DNA from: Bacteroidales bacterium UBA4070 | GTDB taxonomy: Bacteria; Bacteroidota; Bacteroidia; Bacteroidales; VadinHA17 | Direction of reading: 5' to 3' | Assembly: GCA_002383485.1 (NCBI GenBank) | Contig: DFYY01000002.1 | Coordinates: 1 to 62,064 of the forward strand | DNA: 62,064 nt | Shown here: piece after piece, positions 42,249 through 52,025 of the stretch | Layout of the letters: each line of letters starts with the position of its first letter | Position numbering within the stretch: position 1 is the stretch's first letter | Notes under the pieces: generated by a model | Databases searched by the model: none | Seen by the model: only the letters and a program-made list of their open reading frames with translations | What the model was told of the DNA's origin: nothing | Position numbers and translations under genes: made by a program

Positions 42249-43694
42249 TCAATTTCCGTTTGCTGATACCTCTATGTCCCTGCAGACACACACCTCACGC
42301 ACAACTCCCCCGGCGTCAGGCGCTGAGCTTACAATCAGCTGTATATTGTACCTTCCCGGAAGTGCATAAACCTTTGACACCTCCAGTCCTGTTGCAACAG
42401 TCTCATCCCCAAAATTCCAGTAGTACCGGTCAATCTTCATTCCCGGCAGATATGTAGCGCCAGCATTAAGGGTTAACGTCTCTCCGGCCATTACAGTATC
42501 CGGAGCTGCAATCACAGGCTGCTCAATATCTGTTATCTCGAGCTCATACGAAGCCTGTCTCTTCTCAATTCCGCCGGTAATAAGGTTCACCATGTCAAGG
42601 CTGACATCATAGATCCCGGGGCCGGCGTAACAATGCTCGGCAGTTATTCCCGCTGCCCTGGTGCCGTCACCAAAGTTCCACTCCCACCGGAAACCGGTCT
42701 TGATTGTATCCTGCTTCAGCGCGTTCTCCTCTATGAATTCATAGCAATAGCTGTTCTTCTGAAGAGTGTCGCACGATGACCAGCGTATTATTGTTGAGGC
42801 GAAACTGTAAATATCGTCGTTGAAGTTGCGCCTGTTGGAGGCAAAGAAGCCCTGCATGCCTCCCTGTGCAGCATAGAAGGCAAAGTCATCCGACTCTGAG
42901 TTGATCGGTTCTTCAAGGTTTACAGGCTTTGTCCACGATCCGAATGACAGGCTGGAAGACCAGATGTCAAGACCGCCCTTCCCTCCCGTTCTGTCAGAGG
43001 CAAAATAAAGCCTTCCCGAGCTGTGAAGGAAAGGGTGAATCTCGGCAGCGCTGCTGTTTATCTCAGGACCCAGGCTGACGGGATCAGACCAGCGGCCGTC
43101 ATTATTTTCGCACATGTATATGTCATACCTGCCCAAACCGCCCGGCATGTCAGAGCAGAAGAAGAGATACCTTCCGTCGGCCGAGACAAAGGGATAGGAC
43201 AGGTTGTAATCCGGGTTGTTGTATTCAAACGGGGTGATGTCAGTCCACTTTGAACCGCTTCGCATTGCGGTAAAGATACCGAGCCTGTTGGGCTGCCTCC
43301 TCTCCTGTTTGCTGCCATCAGAGAGATTTCGTGTGAAATAAAGCGTATTGCCGTCGGCAGAGACCGATACCGGGCCTATGTTCGCATCCTTTACAAGCCC
43401 GGGAGCAAAACGGGTGGCAGAGACCGGCATACCCTCCTCGTTGAAGGGAGCAAAGTAAAGCTCGTAAAGCCGGACACCCTCAAGGTTCTTTTTGGTCAGA
43501 AAAGGATTGCTCTTCCTGTTTGAACAGAAGAGAATGCCGTCATTCATAATCACAGGGGCCATGTCGTCAGACGATGAGGATATCTTTGAGATATACGTGA
43601 CCTCAAATGTTCCCTTCGCCTGACCGCTGAGCAGAGCGACCGGGCCGGTCAGAGCGAGCAGAACTGTTGCGATATATACCAACCGTATCCTCAT
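42249..43694 (-). CDS. PD40/PKD-domain periplasmic or surface protein
   Basis: A 481-residue protein; the start at 43694 gives signal MRIRLVYIATVLLALTGPVA. An earlier ATG would overlap the PorP gene. A beta-propeller with PD40/WD40-like units follows (MAPVIMNDGILFCSNRKSNP, PVSVSADGNTLYFTRNLSDG, YPFVSADGRYLFFCSDMPGG, IHPFLHSSGRLYFASDRTGG). Then come two PKD-like domains (FRWEWNFGDGTRAAGITAEH; DRYYWNFGDETVATGLEVSK). The layout resembles the PorE/SprF-associated proteins of type IX secretion and gliding loci. There is no OmpA-like C-terminus. Confidence 0.8.
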   Translation of the reverse strand: MRIRLVYIATVLLALTGPVALLSGQAKGTFEVTYISKISSSSDDMAPVIMNDGILFCSNRKSNPFLTKKNLEGVRLYELYFAPFNEEGMPVSATRFAPGLVKDANIGPVSVSADGNTLYFTRNLSDGSKQERRQPNRLGIFTAMRSGSKWTDITPFEYNNPDYNLSYPFVSADGRYLFFCSDMPGGLGRYDIYMCENNDGRWSDPVSLGPEINSSAAEIHPFLHSSGRLYFASDRTGGKGGLDIWSSSLSFGSWTKPVNLEEPINSESDDFAFYAAQGGMQGFFASNRRNFNDDIYSFASTIIRWSSCDTLQKNSYCYEFIEENALKQDTIKTGFRWEWNFGDGTRAAGITAEHCYAGPGIYDVSLDMVNLITGGIEKRQASYELEITDIEQPVIAAPDTVMAGETLTLNAGATYLPGMKIDRYYWNFGDETVATGLEVSKVYALPGRYNIQLIVSSAPDAGGVVREVCVCRDIEVSANGN

Positions 43695-43698
43695 CCTG

Positions 43699-44628
43699 TC
43701 AGAAATACCTTGGAGATGTTGCACTGACCTCAAATTCAAATTCGTACCGGAGTGAAACCTCATGCGTCCCGGATGTGTAGTTATTCAGATGACCAAGCTG
43801 ATAGTCAAATGAGTAGCCCAGCTTCAGCTGAGGGGTGACCTGCAGGTCAAGCAGGGCCACAGCCGCTTTCTCGGCTATCCTGTACGACCCTCCTACCCAG
43901 AGAATGTCCGCAAAAATTAAATTGGCGTTGAGGTCAAACTCTATCGGCTCATTCATCGCGTACCTGACAAGCACCGAAGGCTTTACCTTGAAACTGTCAG
44001 CAAACCGCAGGATTGTTCCGGCTGTGAAATAGCTCCTGAAATGCGTATAGTCAGGCTTTACACTGAATTCATCAGTGGCGTCCCTCTTATATGTTAGCAG
44101 CGACGGCACCGAGAGCCCTGCGAAGTATTTGTCGGTATAGTAGTAGAATCCGACTCCCATATTCGGAAGCGTGTATTTCATGTCACCCGTCAGAAGCGGA
44201 TCAGTCGGGTTTCCGTCAGGGAACTGCAACTTGTTATAGTTGGTGTTGCTAAGATCCAGGCCACCCTTGAGGCCCATGGAGAGCTTGCCCCTGCCGAGCC
44301 TCACGCTGTATGCGTAGAAGGCATAGATGCCCACATCCTTCGTAACTCCGTAAGTCAGATAGTCAGCCATAAGGCCAAGGGAAACCTTTTCCTTGTTGTT
44401 TATGGGACTGTGCAGTGAGAGTGTCTGGAACTGAGGAGCGCCTGTTATCTTTGCCCACTGTTTACGGTATGAAAGGTTGGCGCTCAGCGCTTCCCTGGTG
44501 CCGGTATATGCCGGGTTTATTATCAGCCCGTTGGTGAGATACTGGCTGGTAATGGGCACCTGTTGGGCAATTGCTGCAGAGTGCACCGCCACGATAAAGA
44601 GTATCAGTGTATATAACCTTCCCTTCAT
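43699..44628 (-). CDS. PorP/SprF family type IX secretion membrane protein
   Basis: A 309-residue outer-membrane beta-barrel of the PorP/SprF family. After the signal peptide it has QQVPITSQYLTNGLIINPAY, then TGTREALSANLSYRKQWAKI, the family hallmark. A long beta-barrel repeat pattern follows, ending with GYSFDYQLGHLNNYTSGTHE and a terminal YRFEFEVSATSPRYF-like strand. SprF partners with the large adhesin SprB in gliding bacteria and helps its secretion; here it lies two bases after the adhesin gene, so it is probably its dedicated partner. Confidence 0.92.
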   Translation of the reverse strand: MKGRLYTLILFIVAVHSAAIAQQVPITSQYLTNGLIINPAYTGTREALSANLSYRKQWAKITGAPQFQTLSLHSPINNKEKVSLGLMADYLTYGVTKDVGIYAFYAYSVRLGRGKLSMGLKGGLDLSNTNYNKLQFPDGNPTDPLLTGDMKYTLPNMGVGFYYYTDKYFAGLSVPSLLTYKRDATDEFSVKPDYTHFRSYFTAGTILRFADSFKVKPSVLVRYAMNEPIEFDLNANLIFADILWVGGSYRIAEKAAVALLDLQVTPQLKLGYSFDYQLGHLNNYTSGTHEVSLRYEFEFEVSATSPRYF

Positions 44629-44630
44629 CG

Positions 44631-47600
44631 CTATCTCCTGAGAATTAAGAATCCGCTGAGATGGGCCGAATAGTCAGGAACATCCTGATCCTGTGCACCC
44701 TTGATTGTAAGCAGGTAATAGTAGGTACCATCGGGCACCTCGTTCCCGTTCAGGTCGAGACCGGTCCACGCCCCTACGGGATCATTGCTCCGGTAATCAT
44801 CGGTACGGTAGACCACCGCACCTGCCGTATTGATTATCACAAGCTCATTACGGGTGAACTCAAGCCCTTCCACATTGAAGTAGTCATTGATCCCGTCATT
44901 GTTGGGAGTGACACCCTGCGGGATAATAAGTTCGGGCACTGTCAGGGTCACGGGGACTCCGGCTGAGACACATTTTCCATTGGTGACCGTGAAGATAAAG
45001 GTATTGCTTCCAAAGTCCAGCTTCCTGATCTCCGTGGTTTTCTCTCCCGGGGCCGAAAAGACCGGCTCTGTGCTGCCGCTGTTGTTGTCATAACTCCATG
45101 CTGCCGTTCCCGCTCCGTCAAAGCTGCCTTCAAGGATTGCTGCAAACTGGTAGGGAAGCAGCGTTCTGTCCTCTCCTGCAGTAATATTCAGAGGCATGAT
45201 GTCAATTGTCACAGTCACCGGATCTGAAACAGAGGTGCAGCAGTTATTCTCACCCGAGAAGACACTCCTCCTGAACTGGGTGGTCTCGCCGAGCTGCGGC
45301 GGCTGATAGGTGGCAGCATTGTTTGTGCCTGTTGCCGTGACCCAGTCGGATGACGTTGCACCCTTTCTCTCCCAGAGATATTTGTATTTGCCGTCACCTC
45401 CCTGCGGTGCACTGCCGTTAAGCGCAGCTGCCGCCGTGGTATTGCAGACCGTCTGGTTTGCCGAGATTGTGTTTCCGGTTATCTGCGGAAGGACTGTGAT
45501 CCTGAATACCGAGTTCTCGGAGCATACTCCCGATGTCACCGTCCTCCTGAACCATGTTGTGGTTGCAAGGGAGACTGGTTGAAATGAATTACCTGTTTCT
45601 GTCAGCGGGGTAAAGATGCTGTTGTCCGTTGAAGAGGCCCATGCATAGGTGAATGTGCCAAGCCCGCCAGCGGGTGTGCCTGACAACAATGCCGGAGCAG
45701 TTCCCGTGCAGATAGTGTCATGACCCTCTGCGGGCAGGTCTATCTCAAACCCGGTGATCCGAGGATCGACTGTTATATGAACAGTGTTGCTCGTGCTGCT
45801 GCATGCTGATGAGGTGACCGTGCGCCTGTACCAGATGCCTGCTGCCTGGGGTGTGCCTGGAAGATCCTCGGCTACCGAACCTGACATGTTGGTGAATGCA
45901 GTGCCGTTGCTGCTGCTCATCCACTGGTATGTGTATGTGCCGGGGCCTGCTCCGTTGGCCGGCACCGTACCGTCAACGGTAGCCGGTGAAGTACCCTCGC
46001 AGATCGTCTGATCAGCGGCAATGATATTGTTTGTGATGGACGGGTGTGATACCAGGGTAACGGTATTGCTTACCGACTGGCATGTATTGTTGAGGCCGCT
46101 GTAAACCATTCGCCTGAACCAGGTGGTGCCCGGGGCATCATCCTGCACATCATAGCCTGGTGTGTTGCCGGCGCCGGCTGCCGGTGCCCAGACGGCGTTA
46201 TCCGTGCTGCTCATCCACTGGTAGGTGTATGAGGGTGCGGCGCCGCCGCCGGGGGCGCTGCCGGTAAGGTTCGCAAACTGTGTGCCTTCACAGATGGTCT
46301 GATCAGCAGCGACGGCGTTGTTGGTTATCACGGGCAGTATCGTCACAGTCACCGGAGCGCTGACATCCACGCAGGCCCCGGAGGTGACCACCCTGTGATA
46401 ATGCGTTGTTGCAGTAAGGGCCTGCGGATCATACGCAGCGGAGGCGGCGGCGCCCGGCGCACTGCTCCAGACACTGTTGTCAGGACTCTGCTCCCATTGA
46501 TAGTAAAAGATACCCGTTCCTCCTGATGGCCCGGCATTGAGAGAGTAGAGCTCATCGGGATTCATGTTGTAGCAGAGGGTGGTGTCACTACCCACAAGGT
46601 TACCGGTGATCCGGGGATGAACGATGATTCGCACCGGGAGACTCCTGTCGATGATGCCGGCGCCGTCATTGACAACCCTTCTGAACCAGAGTGATACGGC
46701 CTCTGTAATTACCGGGGTGTAATCGATCGAGGTGCCGGGAACATCTGTCCATGTAATATTATCGTAGCTCTTCTGCCACTGGTAGGTATAGGTTCCGCTG
46801 CCGCCGGCAGGACGCGTCCCTGTCATTTTCGGGGGAATCATCCCCTCGCAGATCGAGTCGAGGCGCGTCTGGCTGTATGCAACGTAGATCTCGTTGAAGA
46901 GAAAACCGTTAAGAGGCAGGTTAAGGTTGTTGCGTACCAGTCCCGGCAGACCGTCCCTGTTGGGGTCCCCGGTACTGTGTATGCCACCCTGACCACCTTC
47001 AACAGTGGCTGTTCCGGGAAATGGTCCGGTTGTCCAGATCAGTCCTCCTCCGCCGCCACCGCCGGCGCCGTTCTGGTTAACGTTGTCACCCCCCTTGCCT
47101 CCGTCGGCTGACAGGACAGGGGCACTGACGTAGCTGCGCGAGCTCAGTATGACTGAACCGCCGGCTCCGCCACCGCCGGCTCCGCTGTTTGCAGCAGTAT
47201 TGTTAAGTGCTGTGGCTCCGCTTGCGTTGATGATCCGTCCGTTACCAACGACGGTGTCTGCATGGATAATAACAATGCCTCCGCCGCAGGCACCGGCAGA
47301 GACTGACGGTGTGGTGAGGTATACCGAAGCACCTCCGCCGCCACCCATAAAGACACCAGTGTTCAGGGTGGGATAGCTTGATATTGAAAATCCTTCGCGG
47401 CCTCCGGGATTAAGACCACCGCAGACATCAGGAGCAATCTCCTGGTCTCCAACGCTTCCCCTGCCGTAGTTTGAACCTCCTCCACCGCCGGAGAAGTGGC
47501 CGTTACCACCTCCGCCGCCGGTCATATTGGCTCCCTTGCCTTTCATGAAGGCAGGATACAATGGCTGGTCAGTGGCGGTCCTGATGCCAAGACCTTCGCC

Positions 47601-48242
47601 CTTATAACCGGAAGCATGCGACCATATACTGTAAGACTCCCATGTGAGAGTATCATCTGAATTCTGGCACAGGCCGCTTCCCTGAGACACCATGCCTCCA
47701 CTGAAACCTGAGCCGATGACGTTGATATCTGCGTTGAGTGTCAGCACTCCCTTGACCATGAATACAAGAACCCCTCCCCTGACAGCGGCAGAGTCCCAGG
47801 GCTGGCATGTGAGCTGGGTGTTGACAACGGCATCGAGGTAGGTCCTGACCTTCACAAGCTGCACCTTGGCTGCAGCACTGTAGCTGTTAAGCAGTACACG
47901 TGTAAACTGAACCCTGCGTGTGACGGTGTTCACAGATTCGACTAAAATGATCTCATATTTGCCCGGCGTGCCGATTACGTTCTGATAATTGCCCTCAAGG
48001 TCAAATCCGGCATTGATCCTGACCCCGCTCATCTGCATCACCATCACCGTGTCATTCGCGGCAAAACCGGTGACATCATCCAGCGTGACATAATCAGTCC
48101 CCACCTCTGTAACCTTCGCATAAGTGTTGATCTGACCTGTAAGAAGGGGAGTCTGACCGGAAACAGAAATACCCCAACCGGTTATCATGATGAAAGCAAT
48201 CAGCAGATTACCTCTGGTTACGTAACGATTAATTAGGGGCAT
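44631..48242 (-). CDS. Giant type IX-secreted surface protein with Ig-like repeats and CHU_C C-terminus
   Basis: A 1203-residue protein. The signal is RGNLLIAFIMITGWGISVSG. A Gly-rich zone at about residues 240-430 (GGGGGNGHFSGGGGGSNYG) is followed by six Ig-like repeats of about 85-90 residues with the pattern (A/S)-D-Q-T-I-C-E-G-T, then YTYQWxSSxDN and WxRRxVxSG. A gliding-motility C-terminal domain ends it: IIPQGVTPNNDGINDYFNVE, WTGLDLNGNEVPDGTYYYLL. This type B domain directs export by the type IX system together with a PorP/SprF partner. Likely an adhesin or surface polymer. First gene of the operon, 81 bases after the histidine kinase stop. Confidence 0.88.
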   Translation of the reverse strand: MPLINRYVTRGNLLIAFIMITGWGISVSGQTPLLTGQINTYAKVTEVGTDYVTLDDVTGFAANDTVMVMQMSGVRINAGFDLEGNYQNVIGTPGKYEIILVESVNTVTRRVQFTRVLLNSYSAAAKVQLVKVRTYLDAVVNTQLTCQPWDSAAVRGGVLVFMVKGVLTLNADINVIGSGFSGGMVSQGSGLCQNSDDTLTWESYSIWSHASGYKGEGLGIRTATDQPLYPAFMKGKGANMTGGGGGNGHFSGGGGGSNYGRGSVGDQEIAPDVCGGLNPGGREGFSISSYPTLNTGVFMGGGGGASVYLTTPSVSAGACGGGIVIIHADTVVGNGRIINASGATALNNTAANSGAGGGGAGGSVILSSRSYVSAPVLSADGGKGGDNVNQNGAGGGGGGGLIWTTGPFPGTATVEGGQGGIHSTGDPNRDGLPGLVRNNLNLPLNGFLFNEIYVAYSQTRLDSICEGMIPPKMTGTRPAGGSGTYTYQWQKSYDNITWTDVPGTSIDYTPVITEAVSLWFRRVVNDGAGIIDRSLPVRIIVHPRITGNLVGSDTTLCYNMNPDELYSLNAGPSGGTGIFYYQWEQSPDNSVWSSAPGAAASAAYDPQALTATTHYHRVVTSGACVDVSAPVTVTILPVITNNAVAADQTICEGTQFANLTGSAPGGGAAPSYTYQWMSSTDNAVWAPAAGAGNTPGYDVQDDAPGTTWFRRMVYSGLNNTCQSVSNTVTLVSHPSITNNIIAADQTICEGTSPATVDGTVPANGAGPGTYTYQWMSSSNGTAFTNMSGSVAEDLPGTPQAAGIWYRRTVTSSACSSTSNTVHITVDPRITGFEIDLPAEGHDTICTGTAPALLSGTPAGGLGTFTYAWASSTDNSIFTPLTETGNSFQPVSLATTTWFRRTVTSGVCSENSVFRITVLPQITGNTISANQTVCNTTAAAALNGSAPQGGDGKYKYLWERKGATSSDWVTATGTNNAATYQPPQLGETTQFRRSVFSGENNCCTSVSDPVTVTIDIMPLNITAGEDRTLLPYQFAAILEGSFDGAGTAAWSYDNNSGSTEPVFSAPGEKTTEIRKLDFGSNTFIFTVTNGKCVSAGVPVTLTVPELIIPQGVTPNNDGINDYFNVEGLEFTRNELVIINTAGAVVYRTDDYRSNDPVGAWTGLDLNGNEVPDGTYYYLLTIKGAQDQDVPDYSAHLSGFLILRR

Positions 48243-48323
48243 TTGGCGGTCCTGATTTGCTAATTTACTTTATTTAAACTGAGAATCTGACGGATTATTT
48301 CAGAAACCTGCTTATTCTTCAGT

Positions 48324-51300
48324 CTAAACCGCGTAAAGAAGCGGTATTTCCACGGTGAATACCGTACCTGTGTCATGTCCTGTGGTAAACCATATCTTTC
48401 CGCCGGCGCTCTCCACATACCTCTTGACAATGGATAACCCCAATCCCATGCCTGATGACTTTGTTGTGAAGTTCGGCGTGAAAATCCTCGAAATCATCTC
48501 ATCCGGAATGCCGGAACCGTTATCTCTCACAGTAATCTGCACAGCGTTGCCCACAGCGGTAACCCCGATCCTGATCTCGCCTTTTCTTCCTGCCGGGATA
48601 GCCTGCATGGCGTTCTTTATCAGATTGAAGAAGATACTGTTCAGGTGCTCCCTGTCAGCCATTACCACAGCTTTGGAAATATTGCCGCTGTCAAGCATTA
48701 TGACAGTGTTATCAGCGTGGCCGAACAACGTCAGCGTTGTCCGCAACTGGGCAATAACATCAACTTCAGCAGGATTGGCACCCGGGAGCCTGGCGAAATA
48801 TGAAAAGGCAGAGGCTATGTTTGACAGGTTATCAATATATTCTATCTGATTGGCTGTAAATCCTTTAATGGTTGAGTCAAAGTCAGGCACCCGGTCATTC
48901 CACGACTTCAGCAACTGCTGAACATTAAGTTTCATCGGTGTGAGCGGGTTCTTGATTTCATGAGCAATCTGCCGTGCCATCTCCCGCCAGGCCATCTCCC
49001 GCTCGGTTCTCGCAAGCTTGTTGGCACTCTCATCCAGCTCATCAGTCATGCGGTTGTACTGCTTTACAAGCTCGCCCACCTCATCACGGCTGCTGTAGCT
49101 TATATGCTCATTCTTCTTTCCGTAGGCCACTGAAGCCATCGCCTGCTGAATCATATTGAGCGGGCTGGTTATCCTGTCACTCAGGAATACAGATACCCAC
49201 ATCATCAGAAGCAGGAAGAGAAGCGCAAAATTGATCAGCGTGACAATCAGATTGGAGGTCTCGCCTGTCAGCAGGTTTTGCATGGTAAAATAGGGTACGT
49301 TCAGATATGCCAACAGCCTGTTTTCTTCATTATAGAAAGGCAGATATGCAGACAGATAGCTCATTTCACCAATTGTCTCAATACCTATGTATTCCTCTTT
49401 GCCCGGGGAGGTGAGCACTCCGTAGGCAACAGGATCAATCATGCTCCCCTCAAGCTTGCGGGTAAATACCTCCGGCCTGGAGGTGGCCAGGAGTCTGCCG
49501 GAAGGCGAATAGAGATTGATATCCGTAAAAAAGACGTTCGAGAATTTCACCAGGAGATGGTTAAGGCTAGGGTAATCCGGTGTCTGCCATCCCTCCTCGA
49601 TGGTCTTCTCCGAGGAGAGTTTGTGCTCCAGTTCGATGGAGAGCGACTCGGCCTTTTCACGAATAAGCCTGGTGTGGTTAGTGCGGAATTGCCTGGTGCT
49701 GAGCATCAGGGCCCCTGTTATCACAATAATGAAAACCACTGTCAGAACGCCGGCAAAAGAGAGCTGCAGGCGTCTGCGAAACGTGTTAGTCTTCAGCAGC
49801 TCACGGGGCTGACGGGTGAAGATGACAAGCAACGCAAAGACATATAAGAGGATCACTATAAACAGATAGGCGAACGTTATAATCCGGTCAAGAGTCTTCA
49901 CCCGGGGAGCAGAAAGGGCGAGAGTCATGTCTCCGAGGGTATAGTAAAGATGTTTGAAATCAGGCGACTCGGCAAACCGGTATTCCTCTCTCTCCGTCTG
50001 GCCAGGCTCGATCTGAGTATCATACGGATATTCACCTGACCGCAGCACAAGAGTGCCTCCGTTGTACTTGGCATAAGAAATGTCCCTGAGCCTGGGAAAA
50101 CGCTGATGACTGCCGTCAAGGAGCAACTCAGGGTAGCCTGCAAGGTAGGTCTTTATATGACTGACAAGCTCGATGAACAATCCGTTTGTAACACCGGGTG
50201 TGAGTTCATAGTAAAGATCAGAAAGGTACCATGCCCGGCCAGCGTTGTTGCGCATAAAGTAAAAGCCGGTCCGGGTGATTGTATCGCCTTCATTCCTTAT
50301 GCGGCTGCCAAACCAGTCGAAGCAATTTGTCGCCTCTGAGCCTGTGGCTGAAAGGCTCAGCGGGGAATCATTGCGGCAGATGACAATGTTCAGATCGTAG
50401 TTCTCCCAGTACCCGTAGAAATAACCATCCTCGAGATACCTGTAGACAGCACTTATATCTGCACCGGTAATCGTCTCCCTGCTGACAAGCCCGGCAAGTA
50501 CAGTATCGCCTTTCAGTGCGGGCCACATGTCAATCAGCATCCCCTCGGCAACCATGTCATTGTCATTCGCAAGTGAGATGGCCATCACTTTCATGTTCCT
50601 GTCCTCCTTAAGACCGGAATATTTCAAAATGAGAATTGTTGCATAAATCCCCGTCAGGACGGAGAAGAGTACCATGAGTGATACCTCGGAATATGATCTT
50701 CTCTGCCATAGTATGATGGCCAGCAACATGAGGAGTACCCAGACCATGCTCCACAGGCTGCATTCCGGAACCAGCAGGCAGGCCAGGGGCAGTGCCAGCG
50801 CAGAAATACCGGTCACCGAAATGCACTCAGCAACTCTCCACTCCCTCATCATCCGTGATGCCCTCATGAACAGTATCACCGGGACCGTCATCAGTAACAT
50901 CACGGATATAAATCCGGCAAGGCTCATGAAGGTCATGTCAAGTATCCGGAAGGCCTCAAAGCTTATGTCCGAGTTCAGCACAAGGTCCCTGAAGCAGGCT
51001 TCTGCAGCCAGGAAGAGGATAAACCCTGCCAGCATCACTGCCCCGGGAACCGCATACTTCTTCAATCCCTTACCATCCCATGCTTCATTGAACTTCCCGT
51101 TCCTGAAAGTAAGCCGTACTCCTGACAAAATAAGCAGTCCGAGCAGCAGTGCATGTCCTACAGTGGGCATCAGCCTTCCGGCGGACCAGTGAAAGGGAGA
51201 GAACAGTTCCGTTGACTCAACCGAGGGGGGGAGGCCTGTCAGGAGGATTATGACATAACACATAGCCAGTGCTGCGAAGGCAACCGGTATCCCGGCCGGT

Positions 51301-52025
51301 CTGTCCGTCCTGCTGTCTATCCACCCTGAGGCAAGCACCACCAGCCTTACCAGCAGAAAGATAACTATCAGCCAGAGGAGTACCGGCAGGATCAACATGG
51401 TGGTATTCGGCTTCCTGTCAGGAAAGACCAGCCCGAAATGAAAATCATTCTCCGAGCCAAGAACATGATATTTCGTCTCCTCTTCATCAAATGTTATCCT
51501 GGTCTCTTCAGGCAGCGGAAAGATTCCGTTGAAACCAGACTTTAAAATGTCATTTACAATAGGGTACTGTTTATAAACCTTTATAAGGGCCAGCAGCTCG
51601 TATCCGGGAAACTCGCGGTGTACCGGCACGAACCAGCCATTACTGTAAAATACCGGTTTATGCTCATCAAATCCCTGTTCATAGATCACCGGGAAAGCGA
51701 TGCTGTTGTCAGACCAGTAAGCGGCACGTCCATCCCTGTATACCAGCAGGGTGATTCCTTTCTTAAGCGCCTCACTGCCCAGGGTATTCCTGAAGAGCAA
51801 TGCCGGGTCTCCGGTCTCCGTTATCGCCTCTTCGGTCCTGGACAGCAGCGTCTCCGCCTCCTTCTCGAGGGATGAGAGTTTTGCGTCAGCACGTGCCGTT
51901 CGTATACGCCACTCCAGGCCGCTGAAATAGAGCCCGTCAGCAGCTACAGCAAGAGCTGCTGCAACCAGGAGGGCTACGAAAACAATCCTGATATCCTTAA
52001 GTCTTCCTTGCATCTTGCTATTCAT
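48324..52025 (-). CDS. Large multi-sensor histidine kinase
   Basis: A membrane histidine kinase of about 1233 residues. The start is set at 52025 (MNSKMQGRLKDIRI); the open frame upstream lies inside rlmH. Order: membrane helix, extracytoplasmic sensor (about 35-230), seven-helix block (about 230-520), second extracytoplasmic sensor (about 530-750), two helices, third Cache-like sensor (about 810-930), helix, then HAMP. The kinase core has AREMARQIAHEIKNPLTPMK (phospho-His near residue 1020), N-box IFFNLIKNAMQA, G1 DNGSGIPDEM and G2 GMGLGLSIVKRY. It is similar to NtrY-like kinases; no response-regulator gene is adjacent. It overlaps rlmH by eight bases. Confidence 0.88.
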   Translation of the reverse strand: MNSKMQGRLKDIRIVFVALLVAAALAVAADGLYFSGLEWRIRTARADAKLSSLEKEAETLLSRTEEAITETGDPALLFRNTLGSEALKKGITLLVYRDGRAAYWSDNSIAFPVIYEQGFDEHKPVFYSNGWFVPVHREFPGYELLALIKVYKQYPIVNDILKSGFNGIFPLPEETRITFDEEETKYHVLGSENDFHFGLVFPDRKPNTTMLILPVLLWLIVIFLLVRLVVLASGWIDSRTDRPAGIPVAFAALAMCYVIILLTGLPPSVESTELFSPFHWSAGRLMPTVGHALLLGLLILSGVRLTFRNGKFNEAWDGKGLKKYAVPGAVMLAGFILFLAAEACFRDLVLNSDISFEAFRILDMTFMSLAGFISVMLLMTVPVILFMRASRMMREWRVAECISVTGISALALPLACLLVPECSLWSMVWVLLMLLAIILWQRRSYSEVSLMVLFSVLTGIYATILILKYSGLKEDRNMKVMAISLANDNDMVAEGMLIDMWPALKGDTVLAGLVSRETITGADISAVYRYLEDGYFYGYWENYDLNIVICRNDSPLSLSATGSEATNCFDWFGSRIRNEGDTITRTGFYFMRNNAGRAWYLSDLYYELTPGVTNGLFIELVSHIKTYLAGYPELLLDGSHQRFPRLRDISYAKYNGGTLVLRSGEYPYDTQIEPGQTEREEYRFAESPDFKHLYYTLGDMTLALSAPRVKTLDRIITFAYLFIVILLYVFALLVIFTRQPRELLKTNTFRRRLQLSFAGVLTVVFIIVITGALMLSTRQFRTNHTRLIREKAESLSIELEHKLSSEKTIEEGWQTPDYPSLNHLLVKFSNVFFTDINLYSPSGRLLATSRPEVFTRKLEGSMIDPVAYGVLTSPGKEEYIGIETIGEMSYLSAYLPFYNEENRLLAYLNVPYFTMQNLLTGETSNLIVTLINFALLFLLLMMWVSVFLSDRITSPLNMIQQAMASVAYGKKNEHISYSSRDEVGELVKQYNRMTDELDESANKLARTEREMAWREMARQIAHEIKNPLTPMKLNVQQLLKSWNDRVPDFDSTIKGFTANQIEYIDNLSNIASAFSYFARLPGANPAEVDVIAQLRTTLTLFGHADNTVIMLDSGNISKAVVMADREHLNSIFFNLIKNAMQAIPAGRKGEIRIGVTAVGNAVQITVRDNGSGIPDEMISRIFTPNFTTKSSGMGLGLSIVKRYVESAGGKIWFTTGHDTGTVFTVEIPLLYAV

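Noticed and set aside
47000..47560. CCG/GGC-rich stretch considered as a non-coding repeat
   Set aside because: It is explained by glycine-rich coding (GGGGG runs) in the giant surface protein on the minus strand.
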